Position numbers and translations under genes: made by a program. Shown in pieces: positions 13,845 through 23,214 of a stretch of DNA of 64,000 nucleotides. Positions within the stretch are counted from its first letter, which is position 1; every line of letters begins with the position of its first letter. The notes under the pieces were generated by a model. The model searched no databases. It saw only the letters and a list, made by a program, of their open reading frames with translations, and was not told the DNA's origin. Source of the stretch: Rheinheimera tangshanensis (GTDB lineage: Bacteria; Pseudomonadota; Gammaproteobacteria; Enterobacterales; Alteromonadaceae); contig NZ_BMLH01000001.1 in the NCBI RefSeq assembly GCF_014645135.1, forward strand, positions 248,001-312,000, read 5' to 3'.

Positions 13845-16067
13845 ATGGCCCATAACAATAAGAAGACGAAGACTGTATTCCAACCCACTTTATTAGCAGT
13901 GCTGATAGGGTCAGCATTAATTAATCCGGCAATGGCGGAGCAGGCCAGCGACGAAACAAAACAACAAGAAGAAGCGACGCTGGAAGTTATTCAGGTGACA
14001 GCCCGTAAAACCGCTGAAAACCTGCAGCAGGTACCTGTGGCCGTAACCTCTATAGGTGCAGAGGCTCTGGCGCAGCGTGGTATTGAAAACTTAACCGCAG
14101 TGCAGGCCTATTCACCGAACACCACCTTGCAGGTATCCCGTGGCACCAACAGCACTTTAACGGCTTATATCCGTGGTATTGGCCAGCAGGATCCGCTCTG
14201 GGGTTTTGAACCTGGTGTGGGTATTTATATTGATGATGTGTATATGGCTCGTCCGCAGGGCGCTGCTATGGACGTGTACGATGTAGAGCGTATCGAAGTA
14301 TTACGTGGCCCTCAGGGCACTTTGTATGGCCGTAATACCATAGGCGGTGCTGTGAAATACATCACTAAGCCTTTAAGTGGTGACAATGAACTCAGTTTAC
14401 GTGGCACTGTAGGTAACTATGGTCAAAAAGACTTTAAAATTGCCGGTCAGACGGCATTAACAGACAAGCTGTTTTTTGGTGCCGCTTTAGCCACGCTAAA
14501 CCGTGATGGTTTTGGTACTTACCTCAATACAGGTGCGGAGAACTACGATAAAGATATTATGACCGGCCGGGTCAGTCTGCAGTATCAGGCGACAGACAAC
14601 GTGCGTATTAGTTTTGCTGCCGATCGCACTGAAGATGATTCAAACTCCAAAGGCGGCCATCGTTTAACCCCAAGTTTAGTGACAGGGGATGCGCCACCAG
14701 AAAGCGTATTTGACTCCAATACCAGCATGCCAGTGGATAACTCAGTCGTGACTGAAGGTCAGTCTTTGACTATTGCCTGGGATATCAACAGCGACTGGAC
14801 CTTCAAATCTATTACGGCCAAACGCGAAGGCGTCACCGACACCAATATCGACTTTGATGCAACAGAATTACCGTCACTGGACGTTCCGGCCTTCTATGAA
14901 GATGAACAAACCTCACAGGAATTGCAGTTGTTGTTTAACGGCGACAAACTGACCATGGCCTCTGGCCTGTACTATTTCAAAGGCGAAGCTTGTGGTGCTT
15001 TTGGTACTGTGTTGGTGCAGGGCTTGGGCGTCACCACTGAAAACGGTGGTTGTGTGGATACGGACAGCGTAGCCGCTTATGCCCAGGGTAGTTATCAATA
15101 CACAGACAAGCTGTCTTTCACTTTAGGTGGTCGTTATACCAAAGATGATAAAGATGCCGAAGTCTATCGCTTCGTTTATCTGGGTTATAAAAACCCAAGG
15201 GACGCTGGCACTCCTATCGCAGTACAGTCTGATTTTACAGGCAGCGAAAGCTTCAGCCATTTTTCACCCCGCGTAGGTTTTGAATACCAGAGCAACGACA
15301 ACTTTATGTGGTACGGCTCGTACACCGACGGTTTTAAATCCGGTGGTTTTGATATGCGCGGCAACCAGTCTATTAACCCGAATGCGGGCGACCCGTATCA
15401 GGAAGAGACGGTAGATACTTTTGAAATTGGTTTTAAAAGTGAGTGGAATGATCGTACTTTACGTTTAAACGCGGCAGCATTTACGTCCAGCTATGACGAT
15501 ATGCAGGTGACTGTGCAGCGTGCTGTGAATAACACTGTGGCATCTCAGGTATTAAACGCCGCCAGCGCTGACATTCGTGGTTTTGAAGTGGAGATGATCT
15601 CTGTTTTGACCAGTAACTTAGAGCTGACTGGTATCTTAGGGTACACAGACGCTAAGTTTAACGAAGTGGTGTTTTTTGACGCTGCGTCTCAGACCAATGT
15701 TGATGTGTCTGATATTTGGTCTTTTGCCAATACACCCGAGTGGACTGGTACTTTAGGCCTGAAATACACCCAGAGCGCCAGCATAGGTGAAATTGTGTAT
15801 AACGTCATGGGGTCGTACCGCGCTGATACGCAGATTTTTGAAGTGCCGTCCGTGCTGGACTTTGGTGGTTATACCCTCTTCAATGCTGGAGCTACCTGGT
15901 ACTCCAACGATGGCCACTGGGACTTATCCGCTCAGGTGCGCAATATAGGCGATAAGGAAACCCGTATTGCTGGGTACAACTTCCCGCTGCTGGCCGGGGA
16001 GCAAACCATTACCGCCTACTACGGTGATCCAAGAACTTATAGCTTAACTTTGGGATACCGTTTCTAA
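13845..16067 (+). CDS. TonB-dependent outer-membrane receptor
   Basis: 740 residues with a signal peptide (LLAVLIGSALINPAMA), a TonB-box-like stretch (EVIQVTAR), a plug domain (VPVAVTSIGAEAL, then IYIDDVYM, RIEVLRGPQGTLYGRN) and a 22-strand-type barrel ending in a terminal aromatic residue (LTLGYRF). It resembles the broad group of receptors with PROKKA-style 'IYIDDVY' plugs used for organic compounds, not siderophore receptors specifically. It diverges from the GntP operon and shares its promoter motif, so the substrate is probably the same compound class (a hydroxyacid oligomer or ester). A terminator follows at 16086-16108. Confidence 0.9.
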   Translation: MAHNNKKTKTVFQPTLLAVLIGSALINPAMAEQASDETKQQEEATLEVIQVTARKTAENLQQVPVAVTSIGAEALAQRGIENLTAVQAYSPNTTLQVSRGTNSTLTAYIRGIGQQDPLWGFEPGVGIYIDDVYMARPQGAAMDVYDVERIEVLRGPQGTLYGRNTIGGAVKYITKPLSGDNELSLRGTVGNYGQKDFKIAGQTALTDKLFFGAALATLNRDGFGTYLNTGAENYDKDIMTGRVSLQYQATDNVRISFAADRTEDDSNSKGGHRLTPSLVTGDAPPESVFDSNTSMPVDNSVVTEGQSLTIAWDINSDWTFKSITAKREGVTDTNIDFDATELPSLDVPAFYEDEQTSQELQLLFNGDKLTMASGLYYFKGEACGAFGTVLVQGLGVTTENGGCVDTDSVAAYAQGSYQYTDKLSFTLGGRYTKDDKDAEVYRFVYLGYKNPRDAGTPIAVQSDFTGSESFSHFSPRVGFEYQSNDNFMWYGSYTDGFKSGGFDMRGNQSINPNAGDPYQEETVDTFEIGFKSEWNDRTLRLNAAAFTSSYDDMQVTVQRAVNNTVASQVLNAASADIRGFEVEMISVLTSNLELTGILGYTDAKFNEVVFFDAASQTNVDVSDIWSFANTPEWTGTLGLKYTQSASIGEIVYNVMGSYRADTQIFEVPSVLDFGGYTLFNAGATWYSNDGHWDLSAQVRNIGDKETRIAGYNFPLLAGEQTITAYYGDPRTYSLTLGYRF

Positions 16068-16085
16068 GCTGACGGTGTGATATAG

Positions 16086-16108
16086 GGGCGGAGTTTATCT
16101 CCGCCCTT
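16086..16108 (+). terminator. Terminator of the TonB receptor gene
   Basis: GGGCGGAG and CTCCGCCC pair around TTTAT, 19 bp after the stop codon; only a short T-rich tail follows. Confidence 0.75.
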
Positions 16109-16219
16109 GTCTGCGGTTTCAGGTGGAAAAGGCGCAGCCAATAAACTTATGTAACTGGGGCGAAAAGGCCGGATGAAGTATGTTATAAAGAGGTCTCATA
16201 ATGTTGATACAGTATTGTT

Positions 16220-16867
16220 ATGATTGCAATTATTGCTGATGACCACCCGTTATTCCGTGTCGCTCTGGCACAGGCTTCCCAACAAATTCTTGGTACAGAT
16301 GCGGTATTACTGCAGGCCAATAGCATGGCGCAGTTATGGGCTTTATTGCTGCAACACCCTGATACTGAATTAATCTTTTTGGATTTGAAACTGCCGGATG
16401 CCGAAGGTTTTGCCGGTTTGACGTCGCTTCGCACCGAATACCCCGATATCGCTATTTTGATGGTATCTGCTATTGAAGATCCTGCTGTAATTAAGCAAGC
16501 CTTGCAGCTTGGAGCTTCGGCCTATATTCCAAAATCTGCGCCGCTGGATTTATTATCCGAAGCTGTAGCGCAGGTCGTCGCAGGGGAGAGTTGGGTTCCC
16601 GCTGAACTGGTCAACGAAGTGGAAAAAGCCAGAGATCTGATTGATCAGGATTTTGCCCGCCGGCTGGAGCAACTGACGCCCCAGCAATTTCGGGTGCTGA
16701 AAATGATCGCTGATGGCTTACTGAATAAACAAATTGCCTATGAAATGCAGGTGCAGGAAACCACCATCAAGCAGCATGTGTCAGCGATTTTGCGCAAACT
16801 GAATGTGAATAACCGGACTTTGGCCGGGATTATGTTTGAGAAGTTAAAGCTGCCAGACGAGTTTTAA
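16220..16867 (+). CDS. LuxR/NarL-type response regulator (CrbR-like)
   Basis: 215 residues: an N-terminal receiver domain (acidic IIADDHPLF, phospho-acceptor Asp in LIFLDLKLP, conserved Lys in PKSAPLD) and a C-terminal LuxR helix-turn-helix (LTPQQFRVLKMIADGLLNKQIA, then ETTIKQHVSAILRKL). It resembles CrbR/ErdR regulators, which pair with SSS-fused hybrid kinases and control acetate and short-chain acid use in Vibrio and Pseudomonas. The matching kinase type is encoded at 19667-23155. I infer that it could bind the 17-bp motif at 13687, 13769 and 24033. The ribosome binding site is weak. Confidence 0.85.
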   Translation: MIAIIADDHPLFRVALAQASQQILGTDAVLLQANSMAQLWALLLQHPDTELIFLDLKLPDAEGFAGLTSLRTEYPDIAILMVSAIEDPAVIKQALQLGASAYIPKSAPLDLLSEAVAQVVAGESWVPAELVNEVEKARDLIDQDFARRLEQLTPQQFRVLKMIADGLLNKQIAYEMQVQETTIKQHVSAILRKLNVNNRTLAGIMFEKLKLPDEF

Positions 16868-16870
16868 CTC

Positions 16871-16996
16871 CCCGTCGTACTTGGAACCGCAGCTTTGTTG
16901 ACTGCGCGCTCTCGCCCCAGTCACATAGGTTTACTATGCTCCTGGGGTCTCCATCACTTGTCGTCGCGCTGCAATTCCAATTACTTAGGGGATATA
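16871..16996 (-). mobile_element. MITE-like repeat copy A
   Basis: On the - strand this 126-bp stretch matches 42466-42592 over most of its length, including CATAG...CTATGTGACTGGG and CGCAGTCAACAAAGCTGC. Its left end reads TATATCCC; the right end has lost the GGGTATA and lies against the stop codon of the response-regulator gene. Confidence 0.75.
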
Positions 16997-17004
16997 GCTA
17001 TTGA

Positions 17005-17799
17005 TTACTTAAGGTTCATCTGTTGTTTCGCTATGCCAAGCAAATGTGCTCTGTCTTCTATTCCATTGGTGCCGCCGTTAATTAGTTGGGTGACTTTGGT
17101 TAAATCGTCAGCTTGTGCTGCAGCATTGATATTGCGTTTTTGCCAATACCAGCAGCCTGAAGCTACTGCCAACACTGGATCTGTAGCGACTAAATCCGGT
17201 TGACTGACCACATCCACGCCCCAGTCCTGACTAAAGGCCTGATAGTTAGCTTTGCCTGTTAACTGAATAATACCGCGTCCTCTGTAGGCCCAGCCGTCAC
17301 CACTTTGTTCATTGCCATTACCCATTCTGTTGGCATAAATACGGTTGGCGATTTTTTCCGGCTGACGGGCGTAGCTGCTGACGTCCACACCAACAAAATA
17401 CTTAGCAAATAAAGAGCTCAGCGCAGAGGCGCTGTAGTTCAGGTTTTCTCTGAGTTGTGAGTAACCGGCGCTTTCATGAGCGGTTTGCGCCATAAAATGC
17501 GCGATACACAAAGGCGGCGTAATTTGAGCTTTAGGTAAATCCAAAGCCAGCGCTTGGCAAAAGTCAGTTATAGCAGCGCTGTTTAAAGCCGGGCATAAGG
17601 CTGATAACAAAGCCGGGCTCACCAGTGAGGCGGAGGTTGTGGTCGGTACGACTGGTAATTCTAACTGTTGACCCGGATAAAGCTGGTTCGGATTACTCAG
17701 ATGATTCTGACTGGCAATCCAACTGGCTTTGCTACTATCCCCATAATAATTGGCGGCTATGCTACTTAAGCTATCCCCGGCTTTGACCTGATAAAGCAT
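17005..17799 (-). CDS. LysM-GH19 lysozyme/chitinase-like protein
   Basis: 264 residues. A LysM domain at 1-48 (YQVKAGDSLSSIAANYY, then NPNQLYPGQQLELP) binds peptidoglycan or chitin. A GH19-type catalytic domain follows, with the acid residue in QTAHESAGY, GRGIIQLTGKANY and the GCWYWQKR segment. GH19 enzymes of this length act as chitinases or as phage-type muramidases. No signal peptide is seen, which favours an endolysin-like or non-classically released enzyme. No other phage genes lie nearby. The gene stands alone between a MITE copy and a repeat block. Confidence 0.87.
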   Translation of the reverse strand: MLYQVKAGDSLSSIAANYYGDSSKASWIASQNHLSNPNQLYPGQQLELPVVPTTTSASLVSPALLSALCPALNSAAITDFCQALALDLPKAQITPPLCIAHFMAQTAHESAGYSQLRENLNYSASALSSLFAKYFVGVDVSSYARQPEKIANRIYANRMGNGNEQSGDGWAYRGRGIIQLTGKANYQAFSQDWGVDVVSQPDLVATDPVLAVASGCWYWQKRNINAAAQADDLTKVTQLINGGTNGIEDRAHLLGIAKQQMNLK

Positions 17800-17884
17800 G
17801 ATGCGCCCCCTGTCGTTGTGAATAACAGGTACAAAGTATGGTGCAGTTTTTGTGAAATGAAGGAAGATTTTTTCTGATTATATA

Positions 17885-18358
17885 GATGGCAATAGATACA
17901 AAATCGTATGGAGCGATTTGCACTCACATCGTCCATGATGTTCGCCTCGGGCAGCTAAAGCTGTGCAAAACGGCTATCCTGCCGTTTTGTGAAGATTGGA
18001 GCGAAGCGACGATGGCCCGACAGGGTGAAGCCGGATAAAGCATTGCCAACAGTTTGGCAATGCCCGGATGAGCGCCAGTGGCTCTGTCCACTGGCCGGAA
18101 GGCGCCATGGATGGCAGCGAATACAAAATCGCATGGAGCGATTTGCACTCACATCGTCCATGATGTTCGCCTCGGGCAGCTAAAGCTGTGCAAAACGGCT
18201 ATCCTGCCGTTTTGTGAACATTAGAGCGAAGCGACGATGGCCCGACAGGGTGAGCGCCATGGATGGCAGCGAATACAAAATCGCATGGAGCGATTTTGAA
18301 CATTAGAGCGAAGCGACGATGGCCCGACAGGGTGAGCGCCATGGATGGCAGCGAATAA
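17885..18358. repeat. Mosaic tandem repeat block
   Basis: Three unequal head-to-tail copies start with GATGGC at 17885, 18110 and 18262 (225, 152 and 82 bp), with the start of a fourth at 18344. All contain ATGGAGCGATTT and AGCGAAGCGACGATGGCCCGACAGGGTGA-like segments; copies 2 and 3 are internally deleted versions of copy 1. Copy 1 carries extra hairpins (CATTGCC...GGCAATG and GCCAGTGG...CCACTGGC); copies 1 and 2 have CAAAACGGC...GCCGTTTTG. I see no convincing gene in the 621 bp between 17800 and 18420. Confidence 0.85.
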
Positions 18359-18382
18359 AAAAGCCCACCGCTTTGGGTGGGC
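18357..18382 (-). terminator. Terminator of the 62-aa peptide gene
   Basis: GCCCACC and GGTGGGC pair around six bases. On the - strand a run of six T follows, downstream of the stop at 18421. Confidence 0.82.
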
Positions 18383-18420
18383 AAAAGAGGCGGCAACGCC
18401 TTTTAGCTAGGAACTGGTCG

Positions 18421-18609
18421 TTAGCAGCAACTGACTGTTGTAGCTTGGTTTGAAGCTGAAACTTGAGCTTGCTTTACCGGACTGATAGTGGCTGTTTTAT
18501 CTGCTCCAGTCTTTAAAGCAGTGGTGTCCGGCACATAACCATGAAATTCAGCTAAGCCTTTAAAGACCTGAATTAAACTTTGTTTGAACATAGCATCGCG
18601 TCTGAACAT
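18421..18609 (-). CDS. 62-aa peptide with C-terminal Cys-Cys
   Basis: A small gene with a strong ribosome binding site (GGAGGACGAG before ATG 18609) and its own terminator, so it is very likely expressed. The peptide has a basic, helical N-terminal part (MFRRDAMFKQSLIQVFKGL), a polar middle (LKTGADKTATISPVKQ) and the C-terminus TTVSCC. No signal peptide or membrane segment is seen. The two final cysteines could bind metal, form a disulfide or be modified. I recognise no family, and no modification enzyme is encoded next to it. Confidence 0.7.
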   Translation of the reverse strand: MFRRDAMFKQSLIQVFKGLAEFHGYVPDTTALKTGADKTATISPVKQAQVSASNQATTVSCC

Positions 18610-18771
18610 CGTCTCGTCCTCCTGCTGTTTGAATAGTGAGCAGTGTAGAGAGGTTTAAATAGCTTGATTAGCCGGATCAACAAAGACAGATAGTTTCCTA
18701 AAAGAAACAGTCAGGACGAAAAAATCCGGTTAAAATCAACACCGTAAACAATATAAGAAAAAGGTGCAGGG

Positions 18772-19665
18772 ATGTCGTTGCTTCAGCGTTTAAGTGATAT
18801 GGCCACTTTTGCCAAAGTGGTGGAAAGCCGCAGTTTTACTCAGGCAGCTGTAGCGCTTGATATGTCCAAAGGTGCTGTCAGTAAAGCCATTAGTCGTTTA
18901 GAGCAACATTTGAATGTACGTTTATTGCAACGCTCCACCCGTCAGTTGAGTTTAACCTCAGAGGGGGAGGCCTTTTTTGATTACTGTCAGCAAGTGGTGG
19001 CACAGGCCGACAAAGCTGAGCATCATTTGTCCGAGCTGAGGGATGAACCTTCAGGTTTAATTCGCATTAGTGTCCCTGTCACTTTCGGTACTTTGCGCAT
19101 AGCGCCTTTGTTGCCACAGTTGTTGAAACAATACCCTAAGTTAAGCATTGAGCTGGATTTGAACGACAAGGTCATCGATCTGATCGCGGATAAAATGGAT
19201 TTAGGTATACGTTTTGGTCGTTTGGCTAATTCCAGCCTGATTGCCCGATCTCTGCCTGGTTTACCTATTACCATGGTTGCCTCTCCTGGTTATTTGGCCA
19301 CTTTTGGCACACCGCAAAGCCCGGCCGATTTATGCCAGCATCAATGTTTAAGCTCGGGATCGTCCATTGCCGATCGCACCTGGTTTTTCCGTTATATGGA
19401 TCAAAGCATTGAGGTTTTGACCTCTGGCCGGGTGTTATGCAACAGCAACAGGGCGCTTAAACATGCCGCTCTGGCGGATATGGGATTATTGTTTGTGACC
19501 CGCTATCAGGTGGAAAAAGAGCTGCAAAATGGCAGTCTGGTGGAGGTGATGCAGGACTATATGCCTGAACCCCTGCCGCTACATCTGGTGTATCCAAACC
19601 GTCATCATATGAAGGCGGGATTAAAGGTGGTGATCCAGTTTTTACAGCAACAGTTCGCGGTCTGA
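18772..19665 (+). CDS. LysR-family transcriptional regulator
   Basis: 297 residues. The N-terminal winged helix-turn-helix (MATFAKVVESRSFTQAAVALDMSKGAVSKAIS region) is followed by an inducer-binding domain of the CrgA/DsdC-like subgroup (SGLIRISVPVTFG, then IARSLPGLPITMVASPGYL). It ends two bases before the stop of the convergent sensor-kinase gene. LysR proteins of this subgroup usually regulate neighbouring or divergent genes. The upstream neighbour is the 62-aa peptide gene, which is divergent, so it is a candidate target; this is only positional inference. Confidence 0.92.
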   Translation: MSLLQRLSDMATFAKVVESRSFTQAAVALDMSKGAVSKAISRLEQHLNVRLLQRSTRQLSLTSEGEAFFDYCQQVVAQADKAEHHLSELRDEPSGLIRISVPVTFGTLRIAPLLPQLLKQYPKLSIELDLNDKVIDLIADKMDLGIRFGRLANSSLIARSLPGLPITMVASPGYLATFGTPQSPADLCQHQCLSSGSSIADRTWFFRYMDQSIEVLTSGRVLCNSNRALKHAALADMGLLFVTRYQVEKELQNGSLVEVMQDYMPEPLPLHLVYPNRHHMKAGLKVVIQFLQQQFAV

Positions 19666-19666
19666 A

Positions 19667-22600
19667 TCAATTCAGCAAACGTTGCAGCAGTCGCTTCAAC
19701 GACACCTCTTTTAAGGGTTTGAGCATAAAGTGAAAGCCTGCATTCAGAGCATGCTGACGGATATCTGCACTTTGGTCGGCTGAGTTGATCACGACTGGCG
19801 CACTGATACCAAAGTGCTCGGCCAGTTGCACTGCCACTTCCACTCCTGTTGCGCCCTGATCCAGATGGTAATCAAACAGCATCAAATCAGGTTTAAAGCC
19901 TTGTTGCACAGCAGCTAAAGCTTCACTGGGGGAGCTGACCGCTATCACGTCACAGTGCCAGCTTTGCAGTAACTGTGACACCGCCTGCAGCAATACAGCT
20001 TCGTTATCCATCAGTAAAATACGTTGTCCGGTAAAGCGGCTCGGTTGATTGGTCTTCAGTTGTGGTGTGACTCTTTGGCTAACGCGCATAAGTGGGAGCT
20101 GAACATAAAAGCAGCTGCCTTTATCTGGCACCGAACGAAAGCTAATTTGATGGCCTAATAAGCTACAAATACGCTGGCTGATCGCAAGCCCAATGCCTAA
20201 ACCTTTTTGATCAGCCTGACTGCCTTGTTGGAACTCATCAAAGATTTTCTGTTGATCTGCTTCGCTAATACCCACACCTGTGTCACAGACACAAATATGT
20301 AAATACTGTGCCTGACGTTTTACCCCCAGCAGAATTTTGCCGTTTGGCGTATAACGCAGCGCATTGGCCAATAAATTCTGCACTACTCGTTTTAATAGTT
20401 TGGCGTCGCTCATAGTGCCAAGGCGGGTAGGCACATACTTAAAGCTTAAACCTTTGCTCTGGGCCAATACCGCAGCTTCCCGAGCGCTTTGATCCAGCAA
20501 TTCAGATAAAGCAAAAGTTTCAGGCTGGGCTTTAACGACACCAGCATCCAGTTTGGTCAGCTCCAGAATAGCGGCCAGCAACTCTTCGGCAGAGTTGAGC
20601 GAATGAGTTAAGTTTTGTGCCAGCTGTTTGACTTCATCCTGCTGACTTTGTTGGCGAATAAGGCCACAAAATAACGCCGCTGCGTTAAAAGGTTGCATCA
20701 AATCATGGCTGGCAGCGGCAAAAAATCGGGTTTTGGCTGCTGTGGTGGCTTCGAGTTGTTGTTTGGTGTGTTGCAGTTGATGGTTCAACTGCTCCAGCTC
20801 GGCGGTACGGCTTTTCACCCGTTGCTCCAGCGTGTTGTTGCTTTGCTCTAATTCACGCTGTACTTCAATAAAAGAGCTGACATCGCTGTAGGTGGTCACA
20901 AAACCACCGCCGGGCAAGGGATTACCCAACATTTCAAAAATACGGCCATCCTGTTGCTGGCGCTGAAATTTATAGCTGCTGCCCTGACGTAGATAATTCA
21001 GCCGTTTTTGCACTTCCAGAGTAATTTCCTGTTCAGATAAAACCTGACCCGCTAAACCCCGTTGCAGGTTATAACGAATAAGCTCTTCCACCGGCCTTCC
21101 TACTTCAACCAAACCCGGTGGATAAGCAAAAAGCTCAAGATAACGTTGATTCCAGGCGATAACTCTTAAATCGGCATCCACCACACTGATGCCCATGCTG
21201 ATATTATCGATGGTGGCGTGCAATAAAGCCTGATTAAACTGAAAAACCTGACTGGCTTCGTCGACAAAACGAGCAACAGATTCGATCGGCAGTTGGGCAT
21301 GTTTACCTGAGGCTTGTAATAAAAGCCGCATGGATGCACCACCCACCACAGCCGCCAGACTACGTTCCACCGCCTGCATAAATTGTGGGTTGGCCCATTG
21401 TTCCATCTCCAGACCAGTTTTACTGTAACGTTGCAGCAGTTTTTTCGCTTCTTTTTCACCGGCAAAACGCCGCACCAGTAAATAACCATCCTGCACACTC
21501 AGTACCGGGTTTTGATTGTTGGTGCTGGGCTGGCTCGGACGACGTAAAAAGCGGTAGCTTTCCAGCCATTCGCCTAAACGGGTTTGGCTGAAATGACTGA
21601 CCAGAAGCAACATGGCTGTATTGACGGTGAGACTTAATACCACACCTAAGCTCACCGAATCGATCTGGCCACCAAATAACTGAGTCGGTGCCAGCCACTG
21701 CAGACCTAAAGGACCTTCTGTTAACCAGGCGCCGCCAATAAAACCAGCTCTGGCCAGCTCTGGCAGCAATAAAATATAAGCCCAAATCAGCAGGCCACTG
21801 CACAAAGCCGCTATGGCACCTTGTCGGTTAATGCGCTGACTGAATAAACCTAAAATTAACGCAGGCGCTAATTGGGCTACTAAAGCAAAAGCCATTAATC
21901 CCAGCTGAGCCAGGCCAGTGTTGGTGCCTATCCAGCGGTAATACAGGTAACCACAAAACAACACAGCCAGCATGGACCAGCGTCTTAAGGTGACGACTTT
22001 AATTTTTTGCTGGCCCGGATCGTCGGTGTTTTGTTTGCGGTAAATCAGCGGGGTTAGTAAATCGTTGGTGATCATAATACCCAGCACTACAGTGGCGACT
22101 ATCACCATGCTGGTGGCGGCAGAGAATCCACCTAAATAGGCTAATAACGCTATGTCAGTGCGGTTGGCTGCTAATGGTAGTTGCAGCACTACCAGATCCA
22201 CATTGGCTTGTGGCCCCAACATCATAATGCCAGCCAACGCCAGTGGCAGGGTAAAAACACTCATCAGCAGCAGGTAGCCAGGGAATATCCAGCGGGCTTG
22301 GTGCAAATAGCTCAGTTGCTGGTTTTCAACAAAACTGACATGAAATTGGCGGGGTAAACATAAAGTGGCGATAAACCCCAAAAGCACATGCACCCAATAG
22401 ACATAAGAAGGCTGACCTTGTTGCTGAATGTGCTGCACGGACTGATGTTCAGCAGCTTTGCTGAAAATATCCTGCATGCCGTCAAACATACCCCAGCAGA
22501 CAAAAATACCAATACTGACCAGCGCCAACAATTTCACCAGTGATTCAAAAGCTATAGCGGCCATCAGGCCGGGATTAGGTTGATGCGCTTTGGCACTGCG

Positions 22601-23155
22601 ACCGGAAAATAATAAAGCAAACACCGCCAGCCAGAGCGTGACATAAAGTCCGGTGTCCTGATACCAGGGCCTGTTGTCCTGCATCACCACTAAAGCCTGA
22701 ATGCTGGTGCTGATGGCCTGCAGTTGTAAGGAGATATAAGGAATAATGGCAATCAGCACTATCACTGTGGTGAGAATGGCCAATAAGCGGGAATGCCCAT
22801 AACGGGTGGCAATAAAGTCGGCGACTGAGGTTATACGGTAACGGCGACAGGCAATAGCAATACGGCCTATTAAACCAAAGGCAAACCAGAATAAAATCAA
22901 TGAGCCAATGTAAGTCGGTGGTATCCACCAGCCATTGACTGCTGCCTGAGCTGTGACGCCGTAAAAGGCCCATGAGGTACAGTAAATCGATAACGCGAAA
23001 CTGAAAATCCAGGGCGATACAGGGTGATGGCGCTGCAGTCTGCGGCCCACCGCCCCGACACCCAGCAGCACCAGTAAATACAGCAAAGACAAAGCAGCAA
23101 TAGTGCCAAGACCTATGTTGCTGGCAGGTAAAGTCATAATCAGGTCAGTGGCCAT
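19667..23155 (-). CDS. SSS-transporter-fused hybrid histidine kinase (CrbS-like)
   Basis: 1162 residues in the inner membrane. Residues 1 to about 540 form a sodium:solute-symporter (SLC5) domain with about 13 membrane segments (SPWIFSFALSIYCTSWAFYG, TSVADFIATRYGHS). A PAS domain (about 630-760; ATIDNISMGISVVD), a coiled coil, a HisKA box (FAAASHDLMQPFNA, phospho-His), an ATPase domain (NLLANALRYTP; DTGVGI; GLGIGLAIS) and a C-terminal receiver (LMLFDYHLD) follow. This is the CrbS/MxtR architecture, which senses or transports short-chain acids and signals to a LuxR-type regulator, here probably the one at 16220. It lies next to 3-hydroxybutyrate dehydrogenase on the same strand. Confidence 0.92.
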   Translation of the reverse strand: MATDLIMTLPASNIGLGTIAALSLLYLLVLLGVGAVGRRLQRHHPVSPWIFSFALSIYCTSWAFYGVTAQAAVNGWWIPPTYIGSLILFWFAFGLIGRIAIACRRYRITSVADFIATRYGHSRLLAILTTVIVLIAIIPYISLQLQAISTSIQALVVMQDNRPWYQDTGLYVTLWLAVFALLFSGRSAKAHQPNPGLMAAIAFESLVKLLALVSIGIFVCWGMFDGMQDIFSKAAEHQSVQHIQQQGQPSYVYWVHVLLGFIATLCLPRQFHVSFVENQQLSYLHQARWIFPGYLLLMSVFTLPLALAGIMMLGPQANVDLVVLQLPLAANRTDIALLAYLGGFSAATSMVIVATVVLGIMITNDLLTPLIYRKQNTDDPGQQKIKVVTLRRWSMLAVLFCGYLYYRWIGTNTGLAQLGLMAFALVAQLAPALILGLFSQRINRQGAIAALCSGLLIWAYILLLPELARAGFIGGAWLTEGPLGLQWLAPTQLFGGQIDSVSLGVVLSLTVNTAMLLLVSHFSQTRLGEWLESYRFLRRPSQPSTNNQNPVLSVQDGYLLVRRFAGEKEAKKLLQRYSKTGLEMEQWANPQFMQAVERSLAAVVGGASMRLLLQASGKHAQLPIESVARFVDEASQVFQFNQALLHATIDNISMGISVVDADLRVIAWNQRYLELFAYPPGLVEVGRPVEELIRYNLQRGLAGQVLSEQEITLEVQKRLNYLRQGSSYKFQRQQQDGRIFEMLGNPLPGGGFVTTYSDVSSFIEVQRELEQSNNTLEQRVKSRTAELEQLNHQLQHTKQQLEATTAAKTRFFAAASHDLMQPFNAAALFCGLIRQQSQQDEVKQLAQNLTHSLNSAEELLAAILELTKLDAGVVKAQPETFALSELLDQSAREAAVLAQSKGLSFKYVPTRLGTMSDAKLLKRVVQNLLANALRYTPNGKILLGVKRQAQYLHICVCDTGVGISEADQQKIFDEFQQGSQADQKGLGIGLAISQRICSLLGHQISFRSVPDKGSCFYVQLPLMRVSQRVTPQLKTNQPSRFTGQRILLMDNEAVLLQAVSQLLQSWHCDVIAVSSPSEALAAVQQGFKPDLMLFDYHLDQGATGVEVAVQLAEHFGISAPVVINSADQSADIRQHALNAGFHFMLKPLKEVSLKRLLQRLLN

Positions 23156-23214
23156 GAAATAATTTCATTCTGCCCTGATGTTTTGGTAGCTGTCCAGCAC
23201 GGTGTTGAAGACAT

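Noticed and set aside
16895-17203. Open frame on the + strand over the MITE copy and the end of the GH19 gene
   Set aside because: It crosses a non-coding repeat and the antisense of a conserved catalytic domain.
17005-17799. Prophage remnant (endolysin)
   Set aside because: The LysM-GH19 gene could come from a phage, but no holin, spanin, structural or replication gene lies nearby.
17885-18358. Possible CRISPR array
   Set aside because: The copies are 225, 152 and 82 bp with internal deletions; there is no regular short repeat with unique spacers and no cas gene.
18421-18609. Firm call of a RiPP precursor
   Set aside because: The C-terminal Cys-Cys is suggestive, but no modification enzyme or exporter gene is adjacent, so it is kept as an unknown peptide.
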